Shown piece after piece: positions 5,845 to 11,044 of a DNA stretch of 11,044 nucleotides. Position 1 is the first letter of the stretch. The number at the start of each line of letters is the position of its first letter. This stretch comes from an uncultured Coprococcus sp. GTDB taxonomy: Bacteria; Bacillota; Clostridia; Lachnospirales; Lachnospiraceae. The translations under genes and the position numbers were made by a program. The notes below the pieces were generated by a model. That model worked only from the letters and a program-made list of their open reading frames with translations. It ran no database searches and was not told the origin of the DNA. The stretch is taken from positions 1 to 11,044 of the forward strand of contig USSH01000054.1 in the NCBI GenBank assembly GCA_900557435.1, given 5' to 3'.

Positions 5845-7701
5845 ATGTGTTCCATCGCAGGATTCTATAACTTCAACAGGGATTTCAATACCGAACATGA
5901 ACGATACTCATACATATTGAACGACATGAATAAGGCGCTTGCTCACAGAGGTCCGGATGCACAGAATACAGTGCTGTCATCCCACTGTGGGCTTGCCCAC
6001 ACCAGACTGTCCATACGTGACGTGGCAAGAGGCGAACAGCCCATGAAAAAGACAATCGGAGAAAATGCTGTATACATAGTGTACAACGGCGAGATCTACA
6101 ACACAAAGGAGCTGAAATCTGAGTTGCTCGCCCTTGGATATACATTTGACACAACATCTGATACAGAGGTTATACTCAACTGCTTTCTGCATTATGGCCC
6201 AGACTTCGTACATAGATTGAACGGTATATTTGCATTTGCAATATATGATGAGCATATCCAGACAATATATCTGTACAGAGACCACTTCGGTGTCAAGCCA
6301 CTGTATTACTCAGTGACAGACGACAGGACTCTGGTATTTGCATCGGAGATAAAAGGGATACTATGCTATCCGGGCATACGACCTGTCATTGATGCAAATG
6401 GACTGTGTGAAGTGTTTGGAATTGGTCCGTCCAAAACTCCCGGCTGCGGTGTGTTCAAGAACATAGATGAAGTGAAACCGGGGCATTTTATGAAGTTCTC
6501 AGCATATGGAATGAGTGACTTCACATACTACCGCATCACAAGCACACCTCACACGGACAGCTATGAAGACACGGTGGAAAAAGTTCGATATCTTGTTAAG
6601 GACAGTATAGAAAAACAGATCGTATCAGATGTACCTATTTGCACATTTCTCTCAGGCGGGATCGACTCGTCAATAGTCAGTAGTGTATGCGCTGCAAAAC
6701 TCAGGGAGCAGGGGAAAAAGCTGCACACTTTCTCATTTGATTTCAAAGATAATTCCAAATATTTCAAATCAAATGCATTCCAGCCGGAGCAGGATCGTCC
6801 ATACGTCGACATGATGGTCTCGCACATAGATTCAGACCACACATATCTGACATGCAGTTATAGCGACCTTGCAGATTACCTCTACACTTCCGTAGAATCC
6901 AGAGATATGCCGACGATGGCGGATGTGGATTCTTCCCTTCTCTACTTCTGCTCACTTGTGGCAAAGGAATACAAAGTAGTATTGACCGGAGAATGTGCAG
7001 ATGAGATATTCGGAGGCTACCCTTGGTTTTACAGGGATGAACTGCTGTCTTCAGACACATTTCCATGGATGAAGGATCTGTCGCCAAGGCTCTCAGTACT
7101 GTCGCCGGACCTCAGAGATAGTCTTGATATACCGGGATATGTGTCATCACTGTACAATTCTCTCTTATCCGAGATCAATCTTCTTCCGGGGGAATCCGAC
7201 ACAGAAAAGCGGCGCAGGCAGATATCTTATCTTAATATCAGGATGTTCATGCAGACATTGCTTGACCGAATGGACAGAACAAGCATGGCAAGCGGACTTG
7301 AGGCGAGAGTTCCATTTGCAGATCCTCGAATACTTGATTATGTGTTTAACGTTCCATGGGAGTACAAATATTCCGAAGGCTGTGAGAAAAAGCTTCTCAG
7401 GGAGGCCATGAAGGATTATGTACCGCACGAGATCATGTACAGAAAGAAAAGCCCATATCCAAAGTCATATGACCCTCATTATGAACAGGAGCTTGCAAAG
7501 AGGCTTCTCTGTGTGCTAAGCGATCCGGAAAGTCCTCTTCTGCCTCTCATCGACAGAGAATATGTGAAAAGCTTCATAAACGCGCCAAAGGATTACGGCA
7601 GGCCGTGGTTCGGCCAGCTCATGGCAGGACCTCAGATGATGGCATATCTTCTTCAGATTGATCACTGGCTGAGAAAATATGCTATTGTCCTTGACATATA
7701 A
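5845..7701 (+). CDS. asnB: Asparagine synthetase (glutamine-hydrolysing)
   Basis: Makes asparagine from aspartate, ATP and the amide nitrogen of glutamine. 618 residues, close to B. subtilis AsnB/AsnO. The class-II glutamine amidotransferase domain (2-190) starts with the catalytic C2, exposed after Met removal, and shows R35-G-P-D38, N81-G-E83 and YLYRDHFGVKPLYY. The synthetase domain (about 230-600) carries the ATP-pyrophosphatase loop S270-G-G-I-D-S-S276, the GECADEIFGGYPW segment (382-394), and DRMDRTSMASGLEARVPFAD (about 473-492), all complete. AAGAGGT ends about 6 bases before the ATG. It stands alone, diverging from the small acidic gene and ending one base before a long hairpin. All key residues of an active enzyme are present. 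Some AsnB relatives amidate cell-wall or antibiotic substrates, but no neighbouring gene suggests that here. Confidence 0.95.
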   Translation: MCSIAGFYNFNRDFNTEHERYSYILNDMNKALAHRGPDAQNTVLSSHCGLAHTRLSIRDVARGEQPMKKTIGENAVYIVYNGEIYNTKELKSELLALGYTFDTTSDTEVILNCFLHYGPDFVHRLNGIFAFAIYDEHIQTIYLYRDHFGVKPLYYSVTDDRTLVFASEIKGILCYPGIRPVIDANGLCEVFGIGPSKTPGCGVFKNIDEVKPGHFMKFSAYGMSDFTYYRITSTPHTDSYEDTVEKVRYLVKDSIEKQIVSDVPICTFLSGGIDSSIVSSVCAAKLREQGKKLHTFSFDFKDNSKYFKSNAFQPEQDRPYVDMMVSHIDSDHTYLTCSYSDLADYLYTSVESRDMPTMADVDSSLLYFCSLVAKEYKVVLTGECADEIFGGYPWFYRDELLSSDTFPWMKDLSPRLSVLSPDLRDSLDIPGYVSSLYNSLLSEINLLPGESDTEKRRRQISYLNIRMFMQTLLDRMDRTSMASGLEARVPFADPRILDYVFNVPWEYKYSEGCEKKLLREAMKDYVPHEIMYRKKSPYPKSYDPHYEQELAKRLLCVLSDPESPLLPLIDREYVKSFINAPKDYGRPWFGQLMAGPQMMAYLLQIDHWLRKYAIVLDI

Positions 7702-7788
7702 AAAGACTTCCAGACTTCTGTATACATGTGGCGTATCGAAAATGGCGAATACGCTGTATGTACAAGAGGTCTGAAAGTCTTGTTTTTA
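7702..7788 (+). terminator. Long imperfect hairpin, likely bidirectional terminator
   Basis: Left arm 7702-7738 (AAAGACTTCCAGACTTCTGT...) and right arm 7745-7781 (...ACAAGAGGTCTGAAAGTCTT) pair over about 35 bp with a few mismatches around a small loop near 7739-7744. In the + direction it ends in TTGTTTTT, fitting an asnB terminator. In the - direction the stem is followed by TTTT, so it may also end the convergent surface-protein transcript, whose stop is at 7808. Its length is unusual for a simple terminator. Confidence 0.78.
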
Positions 7789-7807
7789 CAGGCAATTTAT
7801 ATATTTG

Positions 7808-10800
7808 TTATTTATAGATTGCTTTCGCAGAAGGACTGCCCTTCTTTATCAGTTTCTTGTATGCTTTGGCCTTATTCCTAGGTACTGCAAATGTAATTTT
7901 ACTGTACGTTCCACTGAAGGCTTTTGCGCCAATGCTCTTGAGCTTAGCTGACTTTATCGTCATCTTCTTAAGGTTTTTGCACGATACAAATGCGTTGCTA
8001 CCAATGCTTGTCACATTCTTTCCGATAACAACACTTGTCAGCATAGAATATCTGCTGAATGCATTTGCGCTTACAGATGTTATCTTAAACCTAACATCTC
8101 CTATAACAACAGTGTCTGCGATGGTCAGTGAAGCAAATTTCTTATCTGACCTTGAGTACGTTGTACCGGCAATTGCAACTGTTCCAGTACCATCAGCTTT
8201 GGCTCCGGTTATAGTGTATTTGAATTTTCCAACTGTATATGTCTTTCCCTTGGCAGCCTTTACTATGGTAAATGTCTTTGTTATCTTTCCTGAATATGCA
8301 TTCTTACCACGTATTATCACACTCGCCTTGCCCACCGCTTTGTTCTTGCTGTAGGTTACAGTGTAATCCTTGTTCAGTCTAAGTGTCTTTGCACCAGCCT
8401 TTACAACAAGAGACTTCTGGGTATGTACCTTTCCATTGTAGATCTTGTTTTCTATTCCGGAAACAGTGATCTTGCTTGTCTTCTTGCTTATGTCTGTGGT
8501 TGCAAGTTTGGCAATACTTCCGGTTTTAGTTGCTTTGCACACGGTACATGTGAATGTCTTCACACCTGTCGCCGTGTATGTAGGTTTCCTTGTCACCCTG
8601 CCGGAATTCCACTTATGTCCAAGTTCCTTTACATACACACCTGTGCTCATGACATCGCCGCAGATTGAACACTCTGTATGTCCAGTTCCAGACTTTGTAC
8701 AGGTCGGAGCCTTCTCTCCTTTTAGTGTATACTTTACAGTCTCACCTTCTGAACATGCCGCTCTGTAGATGGTTATCTTAAGCTCTGTGCTGTCATAATT
8801 TTCCTTGTCATCGCCAACGTATACAGCGGTTGCCACCACTGATCCGCCTGCCTTTATCACAGTCTCAGTGTCTTTATCAAGCCATGTCCAGTCTCCAGGA
8901 AGTGCAATACTTCCAACGGTCTTATGTGTATTATCTACACTTAACAGCAGATTCGGCATTGCAGCCTTGCTCACATTTACCGTGATCTCAATTTCTGCTG
9001 TGTTGTAATTTACGCTGTCAGCCGGCGTAAATACAACGGTGTACAGCGTCTTGTCACTGTCAGATACAAACGGCTTTATGGAATCATCCTTCCATGCAAA
9101 TGTTCCCGGTATCTCAACCTGATCAATACCATCAAAGGACACTCTTCCTCCAGATATAACAGCTTTTGCAAGATCGTCGCCATATGTTATTGCGCTTGCC
9201 ACTGGCAAATCAACTACGTTTACATCAGCCTTTGAGACATTTACCTGAACAGTTCCACTGACCGGATTGTAATGTTCCTTTTCATCAGGGGTAAATACAA
9301 CATCATAACCTGAATTGTCCACTGTCGGTACTACTGAGGTATCTGCCCAGCTCCAGCTTCCTGGTACGTTTTTCCCTGAAGGGTCAAGTACATTTCCACC
9401 AGAAATGTTTATAGCTCCTAAAGTTTTATTTGGATCATAGCTTACAGCATCTGCCACTGGAAGTTCATTTATAATAACTGTATCAATTTTAACTATATTG
9501 AATTCAGCCTTACAATTCACCTCGTAATTTCCGCCGGAGGCATCTTTGATGGTTACTGTAGCTGTTCCAACTTCTGTGTTATCACTGTATATGACTTCAT
9601 ACTCGCTTGATGGAATGACTGTATCGCCGTCCCAAAGGGTAAACTCAGGCTCTACCTTCTGTCCTGTGTATGTGTACTCAGACTTAAGTCCGTCAAATGT
9701 TGGACTGTCAATCTTCTTTGGCTCGATGGTAAATGTGACATTCTTTGATCCTGAGTAAGCGCCGATTCCTATTATGGTTACAGTTGCTGTGCCGGCATTG
9801 ATGTTGTCGGAATAAGTTACAGTGTAGTCCGTGTTTTCTATTAATTGTTCATCGTCAAAAACAACTCTATTGATATATACCCTAACAGTTGGTTTTAATT
9901 CAGCGCCGGAATAAGTAAACGTTTCGCCTTCCTCAAATTCGGTTTTAATTTTATCATTTATCAATGCACTGACTATAAGTTTATTATCCTCTATCCTGAA
10001 TGTCGAATCAATTTCAGGAAGCCCTAACGATTCATTGAACCAATTTACATCCAATGTAATATTATCTCCACCCCTGGCAAGTGAAGTATTCACCTCAAGC
10101 CTAGTTCCATTTAGAAGAATTGGGATAATATTATGTGGTTCAGCATTTATAGTCAGTGCCTCAAAATATTCATTGAACCAATATATATATTTGCGGATTT
10201 TTATATCACTGTTGTTAAAGAACACCTTTGCTTTATCTTCATAAAAATATATTTTACCTAAATCTCCACCATTTAATATCAGTTGTCCATAAACATCTGT
10301 ATTACCTGATACCTTCACATCGCCAAGCGTTACTATTGAATCACTATTTACTGTTAAGTTGCCCTGAATTTCACCGTTCGCTTTGGAATCAATTATTGTT
10401 ATTTCCCCATTGTTTACTGTAACCCCATTTAAATTATTTCCGTTTATATCAATGGTAAAATCGGAATCAGGATTATTTACATAGCAAGTTTTATGTTCTG
10501 TATCTGCAATAACAGCAACAACACTGCCAGGTATGTTTTCGGCACAATCTATAGCATCCTGAAGTGATGGATAGTATGTGATAATCTCACCACTTGTTAC
10601 GGATGCCAATGCTTCTTCGTCACAGTATCTGCACACTCCGTCAACATAGTCATGGTCTCCGTAAGTTGTCTTATCTTCGTTGCTATACACAACTGAGACA
10701 ACGTCAGACAAATCGTTACAGCCCAAATAAGTTATGTTCTTGTATACCTTTTCACCATGTAATAAAGGATATGTGTCTGTCCCGATGGTCTGTCCCCAGA

Positions 10801-11044
10801 TGGAGCCATCGTAAGTCACAGTTGCATCACCTTCTCCGGTTGAGCAGCCCTGTGACAGGAGATACGCAATTTCACCGCTGGCGAATTGTGCGGCGGTTTT
10901 GCCGCCATTTTCATCTTCTGTGTCTGCGAGGTAATAGCAATTTGTGACTGGGCCAAAATAGTATCCACATATACCGCTTATATCAGCACCTGAGCTAGTA
11001 GCAGTAACAGTTCCTATGTTATAACAGTTTGAAATTGGTGCAAG
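7808..11044 (-). CDS. Large mosaic cell-surface protein (GLUG, MBG-like, CxxC, BspA-like LRR), N-terminus outside window
   Basis: An uninterrupted frame of 1078 residues reaches the right edge; no start or signal peptide is visible, and the GTG at 10819 is internal. Counting from the edge: 1-32 is GLUG-type (ISNCYNIGTVTA..ICGYYFGPVTNCYYL), followed by GGKTAAQFASGEIAYLLSQG (47-66), typical of such proteins. There is a small CxxC module (DHDYVDGVCRYCDEE, ~131-145). About 180-265 is repetitive beta-rich sequence of parallel beta-helix style. MBG-like units lie at ~374-444, 455-520 and 866-930 (DYTVTYSDNINAGTATVTI type). Three VFTP.D..NYN units lie at ~537-763, a CSICG/GHKW/CTVCKATK module at 763-852, and BspA-like LRR_5 repeats at 979-1078 (VVIGKNVTSIGSNAFVSCKNL), ending in a basic tail. 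There is no LPXTG motif or C-terminal membrane anchor. The role is probably adhesion or glycan/host contact, by family analogy only. Confidence 0.9.
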   Translation of the reverse strand, partial: LAPISNCYNIGTVTATSSGADISGICGYYFGPVTNCYYLADTEDENGGKTAAQFASGEIAYLLSQGCSTGEGDATVTYDGSIWGQTIGTDTYPLLHGEKVYKNITYLGCNDLSDVVSVVYSNEDKTTYGDHDYVDGVCRYCDEEALASVTSGEIITYYPSLQDAIDCAENIPGSVVAVIADTEHKTCYVNNPDSDFTIDINGNNLNGVTVNNGEITIIDSKANGEIQGNLTVNSDSIVTLGDVKVSGNTDVYGQLILNGGDLGKIYFYEDKAKVFFNNSDIKIRKYIYWFNEYFEALTINAEPHNIIPILLNGTRLEVNTSLARGGDNITLDVNWFNESLGLPEIDSTFRIEDNKLIVSALINDKIKTEFEEGETFTYSGAELKPTVRVYINRVVFDDEQLIENTDYTVTYSDNINAGTATVTIIGIGAYSGSKNVTFTIEPKKIDSPTFDGLKSEYTYTGQKVEPEFTLWDGDTVIPSSEYEVIYSDNTEVGTATVTIKDASGGNYEVNCKAEFNIVKIDTVIINELPVADAVSYDPNKTLGAINISGGNVLDPSGKNVPGSWSWADTSVVPTVDNSGYDVVFTPDEKEHYNPVSGTVQVNVSKADVNVVDLPVASAITYGDDLAKAVISGGRVSFDGIDQVEIPGTFAWKDDSIKPFVSDSDKTLYTVVFTPADSVNYNTAEIEITVNVSKAAMPNLLLSVDNTHKTVGSIALPGDWTWLDKDTETVIKAGGSVVATAVYVGDDKENYDSTELKITIYRAACSEGETVKYTLKGEKAPTCTKSGTGHTECSICGDVMSTGVYVKELGHKWNSGRVTRKPTYTATGVKTFTCTVCKATKTGSIAKLATTDISKKTSKITVSGIENKIYNGKVHTQKSLVVKAGAKTLRLNKDYTVTYSKNKAVGKASVIIRGKNAYSGKITKTFTIVKAAKGKTYTVGKFKYTITGAKADGTGTVAIAGTTYSRSDKKFASLTIADTVVIGDVRFKITSVSANAFSRYSMLTSVVIGKNVTSIGSNAFVSCKNLKKMTIKSAKLKSIGAKAFSGTYSKITFAVPRNKAKAYKKLIKKGSPSAKAIYK
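7811..8110 (-). repeat. BspA-like leucine-rich repeats at the C-terminus of the surface protein
   Basis: About two to three LRR_5 units: KITSVSANAFSRYSMLTSVVIG, then NVTSIGSNAFVSCKNLKKMTI, then a degenerate KLKSIGAKAFSGTYSKITFAV, followed by a Lys/Ala-rich tail (NKAKAYKKLIKKGSPSAKAIYK). Such repeats close many clostridial secreted proteins. Confidence 0.82.
8256..9925 (-). repeat. MBG-like and VFTP-type Ig-like repeat block inside the surface protein
   Basis: Two interleaved protein repeat types. Type 1 (core [DE]Y.V.YS.N..[AV]G.A.V.I) occurs at about 9925-9712, 9680-9487 and 8447-8256. Type 2 (GG.....(V/I)PG....W......VFTP.D..(H/N)YN) occurs at about 9480-9223, 9200-8959 and, degenerate, 8955-8757. 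The CxxC module separates the last type-1 unit from the others. Divergence between copies is high, so this is old domain duplication and not recent tandem expansion. Confidence 0.75.

Noticed and set aside
7808..7900. LPXTG sorting signal at the C-terminus of the surface protein
   Set aside because: The terminal ~40 residues are Lys/Ala-rich without LPXTG, a hydrophobic segment or the usual arrangement; absent.
7857..8354. Hydrophobic open frame on the + strand opposite the surface-protein gene
   Set aside because: Its hydrophobic look comes from the complement of Lys/Thr/Val-rich repeats; it is antisense to clear LRR and MBG-like codons and has no start signal.
1..11044. A new defence system, prophage or mobile element
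   Set aside because: No nuclease, helicase, integrase, transposase, toxin-antitoxin pair, reverse transcriptase or CRISPR repeat is seen; the genes are biosynthetic, transport, acetyltransferase and surface-protein types.

Overview
The window looks like chromosome from a low- to mid-GC Firmicute, most likely a Lachnospiraceae-type gut clostridium. The evidence is a T-box leader, strong AGGAGG-like ribosome binding sites, a branched-chain amino acid operon with a Cys-rich IlvB insert, and a mosaic GLUG/MBG-like/BspA-like surface protein. The family assignment is inferred from gene style; no marker gene fixes the genus.

Layout. Positions 1-172 carry the 5' end of dtd (D-aminoacyl-tRNA deacylase) on the + strand, cut off after about 25 codons. 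It abuts the 3'-truncated ilvN on the - strand, so both genes break at one point near 170. The ilvB-ilvN operon (acetolactate synthase) runs leftward to position 2413. It is preceded by a T-box antitermination leader (about 2488-2794) and a near-consensus promoter (2837-2865). Further right, and also leftward, is an apparent three-gene group: a MATE efflux transporter (3852-5216), a RimJ/RimL-type GNAT acetyltransferase (3255-3836) and a half-length second GNAT (2939-3289) that looks like a deletion remnant. A small acidic 74-residue protein of unknown function (5427-5651, - strand) has its own promoter, RBS and terminator. Divergent from it is asnB (5845-7701, + strand), a glutamine-hydrolysing asparagine synthetase. 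asnB and the last gene converge on a long imperfect hairpin (7702-7788). The final gene fills 7808 to the right edge (- strand) and encodes a secreted-type mosaic repeat protein whose N-terminus lies outside the window.

How the genes fit together. ilvBN makes the first common intermediate of valine and leucine synthesis, and also acts in the isoleucine branch. Its leader should read uncharged tRNA; the acceptor-pairing bulge UGGU together with a GUA in the specifier loop points to tRNA-Val. asnB is a second, independent amino-acid biosynthetic unit. The MATE and GNAT genes look like an export-and-modify pair, but no substrate can be named. I see no CRISPR array, tRNA, rRNA, insertion sequence or phage gene. 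Most of the window is ordinary chromosomal content. The points most worth a second look are the dtd/ilvN junction, the IlvB cysteine insert, the T-box specifier and the broken GNAT pair.
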